Assembly: GCA_038501195.1 (NCBI GenBank)
Contig: JBBPUQ010000001.1
Coordinates: 5,766,001 to 5,830,000, forward strand
Source: Nemania diffusa
Lineage: Eukaryota > Ascomycota > Sordariomycetes > Xylariales > Xylariaceae
Reading direction: 5' to 3'
DNA: 64,000 bases
A model generated the notes under the pieces. The model was not told the DNA's origin. It saw only the letters and a program-made list of their open reading frames with translations, and did no database searches. Position 1 is the first letter of the stretch, and each line of letters starts with the position of its first letter. This document shows positions 45,601-58,990 of the stretch, piece after piece. The position numbers and the translations under genes were made by a program.

Positions 45601-46396
45601 TATAAATAGTTTGTTTTATTAAAAATAAAAATTATATATAATTATTATAAATTAATATAATAAAATTAATTTATTAAATATATAAATTAGTTATAAAATA
45701 TTTTAAAAATTAATATTTAAAATAAAATATTATATTATAGCTAATATAAAAAAAAGTTTTAGTTTAATATATATTTAATAAAATATATAATTATATATAA
45801 AATAAAATTTAAAGTTTAATATTAATATTATATTTTTTAATTTTTTAATTAATTTATATAAATTTATATTTTAATATTATAATATTTAAAAACTTTTATA
45901 TTTAATAGTTAATTTAAAATATTATTTATTTATTTTTATATTTAAATTATAGTTTTAAAAAATAATTAATTTTATTAAAATTATTAAAATAATTAATTAA
46001 TAATAAAATAATATATAAAAAAAATATATATAATATATAAATTATTAATATAATGTTTATATTAATATAATATAACTTTTTATATTTTAAAAAAATAATA
46101 TATATAAATAAAAAAACTATTAATAATTATAAATTTAAAACTATTAAATTAATTAAAAATTATATATAATTTTTAATTTTAAAGAATTATTTTTGTTTAT
46201 TTTTTTATATTAATAAAATAAATAAAAATTAAACTAATATAAATATTATAATTAAAATAATAAAAAGCTTTATATATTTAATATATTATATAAATAAATT
46301 ATTTAATTAAAATAATAATTTAAACTATATATTAAATAATATATTTTTATTTTAATTTTATATAAATATTTTTTTAAAATATAAAATATTAATTAT
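42641..46396. other. Nearly GC-free decayed DNA
   Basis: Almost only A and T, with G and C rare and isolated. No reading frame and no recognisable motif. It is visibly poorer in GC than the LTR elements next to it, suggesting older or repeatedly RIP-mutated repeats. Confidence 0.75.
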
Positions 46397-46634
46397 TGTT
46401 ATATAAAGCTTACGAAAAAAGTAAAGCTTCAAACAAATGAGGCTATATTGTACAAAAAATTTACAAATAAAGAAAAAAGAGAAAAAGTTAAAAATTTTTT
46501 TGCAAAAAAATTACTTATATATATATATACAAAGCGGTTTAAAGTAGCAATAAATAAGGTCATTTATTTAGCTAAATAATAGAGTTACTTAATTTATTTA
46601 AATAATTAAACTAGTATTAACTAATTGTAACTAT
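46397..46634 (+). repeat. Left LTR of Gypsy element (about 237 bp)
   Basis: TGTTATATAAAGCTTACG... to ...TAATTGTAACTATT. It matches 52868-53104 along its length, mainly with A/T here where the right copy has G/C (for example AGAGTTACTTAA versus AGGGCCACCCAA). The exact ends are uncertain by a few bases. Confidence 0.85.
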
Positions 46635-49229
46635 TTTTTTTTTAAAAAAATGGCTTGTTTACAAGTTATAAGAATTAAACATATAAACTTTAATTAACTG
46701 CTTTTTAGCAAAAAAAAAGATTATTTTAAATATTTACTGTATTATTAATTGCTAAGCTTTTTTTTTTTTGAGTTATAATACAGCTTTTTTACATATTAAT
46801 ATTGCTGCTTTTTTTTGATATTACATTTTAAGTATACTTTTTATATGCTTTTTTTTTTCTATATAAAGTTAGCAAATTATTGTTTTTATAAAGCTTTTTA
46901 ATAATATTGTTTTAAGCTATTTATAACTAATTTTTTAGCTTTAACAATAATTTTGCTATATTTAAATTATTGTTGTGAAATTTTTTTAATAATATAGAGC
47001 TATTTCAAAAGTTTTTAATATAATATTATTTATTGTTAATATTTTAGCTTTTTTAATCAATTTAGTATTGTAACTTTTAGTAATATAAACGTGCTATATA
47101 TACTTTTTTTATTTTAAATTTTTTTTTATTTTTAAGTTTAAATATTTTATTTTTAAAGTTATTACTTTTTTGTTTTATTAACAGATTATTAGAATACTTT
47201 TATAATTGATTTATATAGTATTAGTTTGTAGCTTTTTAAAACAGAAAAACTTGTAGTATAAATATATTATTATTTTTTTCTAAAATTTTATATATTTGCT
47301 GTATTATTAAATAATTAAGCTTATTTAAAAGTTTATTAGTTATTTAAAATTGCTGTTTTTTTAGTATAAATATATAGTTGTTTATATTAAAGTTGAAGTT
47401 TTGATGCTTTTTGTTAATTTATATAGTTATACAATATTATATATGCTTTAACTTTTTTTTAGTAAAGTTTATAAATTATACAATTTTTTATATTTTGTTT
47501 TAAGCTTTAAGTTGTAATGTTTTTTTAGCTACTAGTAAGTTTTTTAGTTTTTTTTAAACTATACGATTTTTTTAGTTAAAATAAAATAGCATTAAAAAAT
47601 TTATTTTAACTTTATAAAAAAATAGTTTAATAAATTTATAAAGTAATAATATTTGTATATAATTTATAACTAAAATTTATTTAAACTAATTGTTTTAATA
47701 ATAGTTAATATAAAGCTAAAGTTGTTGATTTAAATATTTATTTATAATTTTGGTTTGTTTTATAGTTTTATAATAACTTATAAATACTAAAGTATACTAA
47801 ATTTTTATAATTTTATATAGTTTATTTATAAAAACAGATATAAATTAGGGTTTTTTATTAAAAGTTATTATAATTAATACTTTGAAAATTTTAAAAAAGC
47901 TTTTGTAGTATATTTATACAGCATTTTTTGCAGTTGTTTATATAGTATATAGTATAGTTTATGCTTTTTTTTTTAACTAGTTTATTATAATTAATATATT
48001 GTTATAGCTATATTTATTTTTAAACATTTGTTTAAAGTTTATAATTAAGTACTTTTAAATACGATTTAGAATAAAAAAAGAAATAAGCTTGCTAGATATT
48101 TTATTGTATAAGACTTTTATAAAACGATATTTTATACAGTTGGAAATATATATATTGCAGTTTTTTTTAAGTTTAAGCTATTAATAATATTTTATAAAAA
48201 GCTTGCATGTTTTTTTTTTTTTTAAGTATACAGTAAATATTTTATTATATGCTTTTTAAATAAATTGTATATATAAATATAAAAAGTTAAAAACTATAAG
48301 TTTTTTATTATAAATAATTAAACTATTAGTTAATTATTATAAGTTGTTATTATTAGAAATGGTTTTTTTATAATAGATTTTTATATTAAAGTTTTTTTTG
48401 TTTTTTTCAAATATTTTTACAATTAGCTAAAAGTTTAACAAAGCTTTTATGTTTTTTTGTAGCTTTATAACAAACAATTCGACTTAAAGTATTATTTATA
48501 TAAATATATTATAAACTATATTATTTAATAGTTAAAAAATTGTTAAATATTTTTATGCTTTTTTTTTCTTTTTTTATATAACAAAGTCCTTGTATTTTTT
48601 TGTTAATGTGTTAGCTAATATGTTTTTTTTTTTAAAGTAATAAATAATATAAAAATTATATTTTATAAATAGTTTTATTTATTTCGCTTGTTATAAATTC
48701 AAATATTGTTTTTAGCTGAAATATTTTAAAGCTTAATAGTTAGTTATTACTAAAAATAGCTCAGTATAATTACTGATTAATTTAAATCGCTATTTTTTAA
48801 AAGTTAAAAATATTACAAATATTTTTTTATTAAAAATTCTATAGTTTAGTTCAGTATTATATAAAGTTTTAAAATAATATGTAACTAAGTGTTAGTTATT
48901 TTTATGCTTTTGTAATAAAATATTTATAGTTATACTATTAAAAACATTAGTTTTAATTTTAGTAAATAAATTATATTTATAATGTTATAATATTAAATAA
49001 AACATAAAAGCTTTTTTTAATTATAAAAATATTTAGTTATATTTGTTAGTTTATAAAAAAGTTATTTCTTTTTTTATTAAACGTGTTATAGGTCTGGCAA
49101 TTTAACTATAGTTTTTTATAAATTTCTTATAAAAATTACAAAATTTTAAAAAAAACTATACTTTTTTTACAGTAGTAAAAACTTTTTAGTTTTTTACTAT
49201 TTTTATTTTAATTAAGTTAATTTAAATAC

Positions 49230-49406
49230 TGTTTATATTAATAATATATTTTAAAAACTTAGTTTTTATAACATAAAATTTAAACTTTTTTAAATTTATT
49301 TAGAGTTTAGTAGTATATAATTGCTGTAATACTAACTGTATATATTTTCAGTGGTTTTTTAAGTTAATTAAATAAATAAAAATATTATTTATATATATAT
49401 TATAAA
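49230..49406 (-). pseudogene. Gypsy reverse transcriptase remnant
   Basis: The degraded YVDDILIYS and the following KLQINLKKCKFYV-like segment are legible in one - strand frame; the remaining stops are at expected Gln or Trp codons. Confidence 0.85.
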
Positions 49407-52400
49407 AATTATTTAAGTAATTAAATAGTATATTGTTAATATATTTTTAAAATATAACAGGGCTATTAATTAAACTAAAAAAAAATATTTTATATTTAAA
49501 AGATTTATAATATATACAAAAAGTTGTTAAGTTTTTTTGTTTAAGTTTTATATATATTCGATTAAATGTTTGTTTTATATTTAATTTAGTAAATATATTA
49601 GTTTTAAAAAGTTGTAACAGTGTTTTTTTAATTAAAAGTAAAAAGTATTTGTTTTTTTTTGTTAATTTATTAAGTTTTTAATAGTTTATACAAAATTTTA
49701 ATTTTTTTTTTAGTTTTTTTACAAATAGTATTAAAAAAGTATAAAGTATATTATTAAGCTTAATAAATCCTTTTTGCAAATTATTAATTAAATATTTACA
49801 AACTGTTTTTAATTTATTTAATGATATTTTATACAAAGAGCTATATTAAAAATTATTAAAAGTTTTATTTTTAATAAATTTTATTTTATAGTTAATTTTA
49901 AACTAATAAAATAAAAAAATATTAAAGTTTATTTTATTAAACATATGCAATAAGTTGTAGTATTTTTTAGAGATTATTTATAAAGCTTTTTTATAAAGTT
50001 TTTTTTTTTTTTCGTTAAAAAAAGCTTTTTTTTTATTTTCAATAAATTTATTAATTTTATAAATAGTAATAATTTGTATCTATTGTATAAAATTGTTATA
50101 TAAAACTATTATATTAAAAGCAGCAGTAATAATATTAGCTATTTTTATTAAAAAGCAGGTTTTATACTATTTCAGTTTATTTTTTTATATTTTATAAAAG
50201 CTTAAACTATTAGTTTTTTATTATAAAGCAATTTTTTTATTTTTTTTTTAAGTTTTTTTTCTTTTTAGCTTTATAAAAAAAATTAACTTATTATTTAAGT
50301 TGTATTATATTTTAGCTATATTTTTTTTAATAAAGTCAAACTGCTTAATAATTGAAATTTGAAATATTGTTCGATTTTTTTTAACGTTTTTTTGCTAGTG
50401 TAGTTATCGTTTTTTTTTTTTAAAAAACTTTATATTTTAACAGTTAGTATTTATTTAATACTTAAAGTTTATAAGCTATATTTTTGTTTAATTTATAACT
50501 AAATTTCAGTTAGAGTATTAATTAAAAAAATAACTAAAAAAAAATATTAGTTTATATTTTTAGCAATTAAAAAACATATTATGTTTTTAAAACTAAAACT
50601 TTTTAATAATTATTTTGTAAATTTAAAAAAATATTACTGCTAAAAGTATATTTTTAAATTTTTTTTTTTATATTTATAAAAATATTAATAAAGCAATTTT
50701 AATATTTTGTTTTTTTTTATTGTTATATTTAAAAATTAGTTAAAAGCAAAATTAAGTAATTATAAAAAAGTTTAGTATTTTTACAATTTTTTTTACAAAT
50801 AGCACATTTATATTTATATATATACTTGCTTTTATATTTTTAAAAAAGTTTTTAATAGTTAATAAAAGTTTATTGCTGCTTATAGTATATATATATAGTA
50901 AAAGTTGTTTTTTTAAATATTTATTTATTAAGTTTAATTTATTATTTATATAATTTTTTTATAATATTTTTTTTAAGCAAAAGTTTAGTTTACTTAAAGT
51001 TATTTTTTTAATATTTCGCTTTTTTTAATCTTTTCTATAGTGTTTTTTAGAACTTTTGTTTTATTATAAGAACTAACAAATATAGTTACAATGTTTTGTA
51101 AGCGTGTTTTTTTTTTAGTACTGTTTAATAAGCAATTTTTTAAAATATGTTTTTTTTGTTAGCAGTTGAAATATTTGCTTTTTTTTGCTAATTTTAATAA
51201 TTCAAAGTTGTTTAAAATGTTGCAACTTTGAATTATTGAAGTTTTAGTATTATTGTTACTAGTTTTAATATTATTGTTTTTATTATTAATAATACTTTTT
51301 AAAAAGTTACTAATATTACTATAAATAATATATTAATTAAACTTGCTTATATTATTAAAAAAAGTTAACTAGTTAATTTTATATTTAATGTTATGTTTTT
51401 TATTGTTTATATATATTTAATAAATTAACTAAATATAAAGTTTAATATATTAATTAAAAAAAACATTATTATTTAAATAAGTAAAAAAAGTGCTTAACAG
51501 TTTATTAAATAACTTGTTTTTAAAGTACTTTTTTTATTTTTTTTTTTTTAACTTGGTTTTTTTAGTTAATTAAATAAAATTAATTTTAAAGTTGAAAAAA
51601 GTAGCTAAAATATAGTTATTAAAATTAAAAAACTTTTATTTTAATTTAGACTTTTTATTAATATTTATATTTTTGTAGCTTTTTTTTAAATAGTTAAAAA
51701 ATATTTCAATAATAGTTAATTAATTGAAGTAGCTTTTAGTTAAATATAAAAGTAAATATTTAATAATTTTGCTATTAATATAAGCTTTAATGTTAGTTAT
51801 TTTTGTAGCGTTGTTAGTAAACCAATTTTTGTTAACAATTAATCGACTTTTTATAATATATAGTTATATTTTAAATTTAATATTGTTTTTGTTTTTATTA
51901 TTGTAAAAAATAAATATAAATATTTTAATTGATTTGTAAAATTTTTTATTTGTTTAAATAAATCTTGAAGTATTACTTTTATAAAAAAATAAGTTAATAA
52001 TATATTAATTAGTTTTATTTAATAGTTTTTAAATATAGTTGTATTTAGTAGTAGCTGTTTTTAACTTTTGAAGTAAATAGTTAATAGTTTGTTCAAAATA
52101 AAAGTTAAAAGTAGGTTTTTTTTTATTGTTTTTTATTAAGCAGTTTAGTTGTTTTTTTTTATTAACTGTAATTTTGCTAAACTTTTTAGTTTAATTAACA
52201 AAAGTTTTTATATATTAAATAAATAATACAGCTAAGTTATATAAATTTTTGGCTTGTTATTAATATACTATTATTATTAAAGATTTAACTTTTATTTTTT
52301 AGAATAAAATGTTGAAATATTTAATTAAGTTAGCAAAAGTATTTTTGTTAACTAGTTTATTAAATTTAAGTTAAGTTTTTTTTTTTAGTAAAATAATAGA

Positions 52401-52867
52401 AATAAAAAAAAAAGCGATTTTGTTAAGTTTATATAATTTAGCAGTATATTTTTTTAAAAAGTAGTTAGTTTTTTAAAAAAAGTCTTTTTAATTAAAAATA
52501 TAATATTTATATACAAAAAAGAAGTTTTAAATCTAGTTTTGAAAGTTTTTTATTAAAAAAGCTAAAATAACTAGTTTATTGTTGTTTTTAGTTTTTATAA
52601 TAACTAAAGTATTGTAGCTAAGTTTTTTAAAGTATATTTAAACATTGGTTTTTATACGAAAAGTTAAAAAAAGCTGCTTATTATTTGTAATTATAAATAG
52701 TTGCAATTTATTAAAAGTTAAATTAACTTGTTTTTTAGTTTGCTGCTTAAAAATAGCGCGCTTTTTAAATGTTAGTACTATTGCAACAATCAGTTGTAGT
52801 TTAGTTCTTTTGTAAAAAATATTTAAAAGTAGTTTTTATGTTTTATAAATATAAGTAATTTATAGAT

Positions 52868-53104
52868 TGTTGTATAAAGCTTACAAAAAAAGTAGAGCTT
52901 TAAATAAATGAGGCTATATTATATAAAAAATTTACAGATAAAAAAAAAAAAAAAAAAGTTAGGAATTTTTCTGCAAAAGAATTATTTATGTGTATATATA
53001 TAGAGCGGTTTAAAGTAGCAATAAGTAGGGTTATTTATTTAGCTAAGTAGTAGGGCCACCCAATCTATTTAAATAATCAAGCTAGTATTAACTGACTATA
53101 ACTA
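52868..53104 (+). repeat. Right LTR of Gypsy element (about 237 bp)
   Basis: TGTTGTATAAAGCTTAC... to ...GACTATAACTATT. It retains more G and C than the left copy, especially at 53020-53095. Confidence 0.85.
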
Positions 53105-56100
53105 TTATATTATAAAATTAATTTATAAATTTAAAAATTTTTTATAATATATATATAAAATATAGCTTTAAAAAAATATAATATAATATATATATAATAT
53201 AAAAATATTAAAAATAAAAATTAAACTTTTAAAATATTAATTTTTAAATATAATTTAATAATATTATAAAATTTTATTTTTAAATTTATTATAATTATAA
53301 AAATAATTTATATTAAATATAAATAATTAATTTAAATATATAAATAATAATTAATTAAATTAATTAAAATATTTTTTTTAAATTAATTAAATTTATTTTA
53401 ATTAAAATAATTTAATAAATTATAAAAATTATATAGTTAATATATTTATAACTATAATATAAATTTTTGTTATATATAATAAATTAATTTAAAAAAAAAT
53501 TTATTAAATTAATAAAAATATAATTAAATTAAAATATAATTTAATAAATTAATTAAACTATATATTTAAACTATTTATAACTATTATATAATTTATTTTT
53601 ATATAAAAATAAATTTAAAAAAATAAACTTTTTAAATTAAATTAAAATATTATTATTAAATTTATTAAAATTTAAATTTATTAGTTATAATTTAATAAAT
53701 TAAAAATATTTTATTTTTAATAGTTTTATAATTATAAAATAGTTTATATTAAATATAAAAAATTAATTTAAAATTAAAAAAATATTTATTTATTTATATT
53801 AAATAATTTAATTATAAATTATAATTTAATAAATTAAAAATAATTTAAATATATATTATAGTTTTTTTAAATATTAATTTTATAAATTAAAATAAATATA
53901 TTTATATTATATAAAATTTAAATTTTATTATTAAAAATAAATAGAGTTTTAATAGTAATATTATTAAAAAAATTATTAAAATATATAATATATATAATAT
54001 ATTAAAATATTTTTATTAAAATTTTATAAATTATTAATAATAAATTTATAAAATATAAAAAAAATATAAAAAATATATAAAATTTATTTATAACTTTATA
54101 AAATTTATAAATATTTTTAAAAATATATTTAATTTAAATAATTTATTAAATATTAATAAAAATAACTTATTAAATATAAATTTTTAAATTATTAATATTT
54201 AACTGTTATAATATTAATAATATATTAATAAAATATATATAATATATAAAATATTAATTTTATTTATAATAATATAACTGTTTTTTTTTTTTTTTTTTTA
54301 TAAAAAATAATATATTATATATATTTTTTAAATTTAAAACTAATATTTATAATATAATAATTATTAAATTTTTAATATAATATTAATAAAATATAAATAT
54401 ATTATAAAAAAATTAAAAAAAACTTATAAAATTTATTTAAATAATTTAGTTTAAATAATTATTATAACAAATTTTAGCTTTTTTATATTTAAAAAGATTT
54501 TAATTTATATAATTTTAACAAATTAAAATTAATATATAAAAATAATAAAATAAAAATAAAAAAAATATATAAAAACTATTTTTATTTATTTTTTTTATAT
54601 AATTTAAATATTTTTTTATAAATAATAATAGCTATAATAATAATAATAATAATAATTGTTAAAATACTAGTATTAGTTACAACTATATGTTGTAGTTTAT
54701 ATATTGTAATACTTGTACTACAGTTGTACAAACAAGTATATAGTTATATAAACAAGCATTTATTTTGTACGCTAATAGAAATTTTATTTACAATAAAATT
54801 TTTAGCTATACAAAAAAACTTCTTTTAAATTTAATTATTAATATATAAATATAGTACAACTAGCTTTATATTTTGTTTATATATAATTTATATATATTAT
54901 TATATATATATAGTTTATTTAATATTAATTAGTAGTTGTAAAATATACTATAAATTAGCAAAAGTAAAAACAGAGCTAGTTTAAAATTTAATTAAACTTG
55001 ATAAGTTTTTATATTATACTTTAAAGTTTTTGTTTTATATAAATCGAGTAATTTTTATATAATAAAATTTAAAATAAAAAATTAAGTTTAATTATTATAT
55101 TAAAATATATTTTGTAATATTACAAAGTTTTAAGTATAAAAAATAATATTAAAAGCAATAATATATAATTATACTAAACTATTTGTTATATAATAATTAA
55201 ACAATAAAACTTTTTTATTTTTTATTTTATACATTTAATTATTATAATATTAAAATAGTTATATAATAAAAAAAAACTTTTTATTGTATATAATAACAAT
55301 AATTAATATAACAAAATTGTTTTTAACTATAGACTTTTAAAACATTATATATAAAAATATATTAATATTTAATTATAAAACTAAAAGTTTAACATTGTAA
55401 TAGCAATATTAATTATATTTAATATTTAAATAATTTGTTATATTATTAAATATAAATATTTAAATCTAACTAGCTAACTATTATAAAAGTTATATATTAA
55501 AAACTTTAAATATTAAATATATAAAATATAAAATTAAATAAATAGATTAATTTAATAAAAATTATTTAATATTTTAAAATAAAAAAATATATAATATAAT
55601 AGTAACAATAATATAAAATAACAAATAAAATTTGTATAAATTATATAAAGCTAATGTTTATTTAATAATAATAAATAAGTTTTTTTTTTAATTATTTAAT
55701 TTATTTTATTATTTTTTATATAAATATTTAATTTATTAACTTTAAATTAATAGCTTTATATAATTATAAATAATACAAATATATTTTAACTAGAATTAAT
55801 ATAGCTAGAATTAATTTTAAATATATATTTTTAAACATTTATAAAAAAAAATAATAAATTGTTTATATAACTAACTATTAAATATAAATATATTTTTAAC
55901 TTTATATATTAATATATAATAACTATTAGTTATAAGCTAAATTTTTAACTAGTTTATAAATATTTTATAATATATTATTTTTTATATATTTTTAAATAAT
56001 AGTTTTATATTTATATAATATTTGATTTAATAATATTAGATATATTTTTTAAGTTATTTTTAATTTAGAATATATAAAACAAAATAATTCTATTAAAAAA

Positions 56101-58990
56101 ATATATTATTTTTTAAAAAATATAAAAAAAAAAAAAGAACTATTTTAATAAGTTATACAATTTATTATATAATAAAGTATAACTATTTATTAGTATATAT
56201 TAACAACTTTTTTAGTATATTTTATAAAATATAAAAAATATATTGAATTAAAATTAAATAAAAGTAACTAAAAAATCGACAAAAAACAAAAAAATTGATT
56301 AATTTAGTTTTGTATAAATAATATATTTATATATTATATAACAAATAAAAATATTTAAAACTAAAATATTATTATTTTATTTAATTAGTTTATATTAAAT
56401 AACTAATATTATATAAAATATTAAAATAAATTATAAAATATAAACACTTTTAATTATTTAATAGTAAAAAAAATATAACTAAAAGTTTATTTTTAAATAT
56501 ATTTTTATATAAAAATAAACTAAATATTAAAAATAGTATATATTTATTTTAATAACAGTTATATAATTATTGCAATTAATATTATATAAATAAAAAATAT
56601 ATTAAATATAATAACTTATTATATTTTTAATATAGCAATATTATTTTTGTTTTTTTTCAAAAATGCTAATTATTTAAAAATATATTTTAATAATATAAAA
56701 AATTTAATTGTACAATATAATAAAAAAACTATTTTTATTATATATAAATAAAAATATTTATTTTTTAATATAAGTTTATAAAAAGTTAATATATATTTTA
56801 TAAAAATAAAATTTTAACAATTATATTGCTGTTTTAAATACTTTTATATAAAATGTTTATATAAAATATTTAATTATATAAAATATAATATAAATTATTT
56901 AACTTTAGAAAAAATTTAAAAGTTTTATTATTATTATTAATTATATAATTAAATATTTTAATATTTTAAATTTTCGATTAAAAATAATTACGATTTTAAT
57001 TACGAAGTAATAATTAATATTATATAAATAAATAACAAACAAATTTTTTATATTATTAACGTTATAATATTTTTTTAAACAGCAATATTTTTAAAATTTA
57101 TATTTATATATAATATATAAAAAATATTATATAAATATTAAATTAATATATATTAAAAACTATTAAACTATATTATTTATAACTTAAATATTAACTTTTT
57201 GTTTAAAAAATTTTAAAACTATATATAAATAGTAAATATATAATATTATAAAATATTTATTAAAGCTTATTAAATAATAAAAAAAATAAAAAAAATATAT
57301 AAACTATTTTAATATATATATAATATTTTTAAAATAAAAATAAACTATTATATAAAATAAAAGTTAATTTTATAAATAATAATTAAAGTTTTAAATAATA
57401 TTATAAAATTAAATAGTTTTATATTTATTTTATTAATTTTTAATATATATTTAAAAGTTAATTAAAATTTATTTTTATTATTAAATATTATATAAAAAGC
57501 TAAAACAATAAAAAAAGTAATAAAAATATTATATAAAAAATATATAAAAATTAAAATTAATTATATAATTAATAAATATAATAGTTTAGTTATATATAAT
57601 ATATTTTTATTATTTTTAAAAAACGAAATATTTATATAAAAAAAAAAATAAAACTAAAATAAACTATATAAAATTTAATTAATTAAAAAATTAAATATTA
57701 TTGTTAATTTAATAAATAATTTAATATATTTTTAATATATATAAATAAAATTTTATTATTATATAAAAAAAATATAATTATTAAAAAACTAAAAAATAAA
57801 TTTAATAAAAGTTTAATATTTTTAAATTTTTATTATATAAAAAAAATATAGTAAACTAAAAAAAAATATAAATATATATATAACTTTTATATAATAAACT
57901 AGCTATAGTTTTTTTATAACAAAAAAATAAAAAATATATATATTAGTAATAAAACTATAAAAAAATAATATAATTAATATATTTAAAATACTATTTAAAA
58001 AATTAAATAGTATTAAAATTAATAACTTTGTTATATAAAAAATATTTTAGTTTATTAAATATAATTAAATAAAATATAAAAATATTTAAATTTTTAAGTT
58101 TTGTTTTATATAAAAAATTAAAAAAAAAACAACTAAATTATATAAAAAATTAAAACTTATTATATAAAAATATAACAATTTAAAAAAAAAATCAGTATTT
58201 ATTTAATTTTTAACTATTTAATAAATAAACTAAAAATTATTATTTATATTTAAACTTTTGTTAATTTATAACTATAATGTTTTAAATAAATTTTAAAATA
58301 TTATATAAATATATATATAATTAAAAAATAAACTAGTAAAAAAAATTTTTATATAATTATTAATTAAACTAAAGTTTAAATATTTCAAAAGTATTATTTT
58401 AAAAATTATATAACTATTATATAAACTAGTTAAATTAAAACTATATTAGTTTAAAATATATTATTAATACTACTATAAAAAACTTGATATATTTATATTT
58501 ATATATAACTTATATTTTTTATATATAATAAAATAAACTAATAATTTTAATATTATAAATTTATAAATAAATAATATATTTAGTTTTATTATATTAAACT
58601 TTTTAATAAAAAAAAAATATAAATTGTAATAAGTTAGTTTTTATATAAAGCTGAAAAAAATATTTTAATTAAATTATTTAATTAAGTTTAATAGTAAATA
58701 AGTTATTTTATTAAATAAAAATAATATAATTTTAATTTAAAAAAGTTAAAATAATTAATTAGTTTTAATTAATTATTATATAAAAAAAATTATTTAAAAA
58801 TATATTTTATAATATATATAAAAAATATATATTAATAATATATATTAATTAAAAATTGTAATAAATATAATATTAGCAATAAGTTTAAAGACTAAATAAT
58901 ATTATATATTTTAAAAAAAAAACTAAAGTTGAAAAAATTAAAAAATAAATCTAATTTTTTAAATTAAATCGATATATTTATATAAGTGCT
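53105..58990. other. AT-saturated decayed DNA
   Basis: Same character as 42641-46396, probably the other side of the sequence into which the Gypsy element inserted. A slightly richer patch at 54650-54780 contains ACAACTATATGTTGTAG-type short palindromes. No gene or motif recognised. Confidence 0.7.

Larger units (their letters stand above)
46397..53104 (-). mobile_element. Ty3/Gypsy LTR retrotransposon, RIP-inactivated
   Basis: About 6.7 kb with LTRs of about 237 bp. The - strand at 49406-49361 reads FIIYINNIFIYL, the Gypsy RT active site (YVDDILIYS) after G-to-A and C-to-T changes. About 30 codons on it reads KL-stop-INLKKFKFYV..KTKFL, matching the family's K-L-x-x-N-x-x-K-C-x-F segment. 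Near 47760-47700 a degraded GQTE-type integrase motif reads KQTKIINKYLNQQL. The RT-then-IN order fixes Gypsy and the - strand. The ATTAT 5-mer occurs next to both ends but means little in such AT-rich DNA. It is nested inside DNA of still lower GC. Dead: stops in all frames. Confidence 0.88.
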
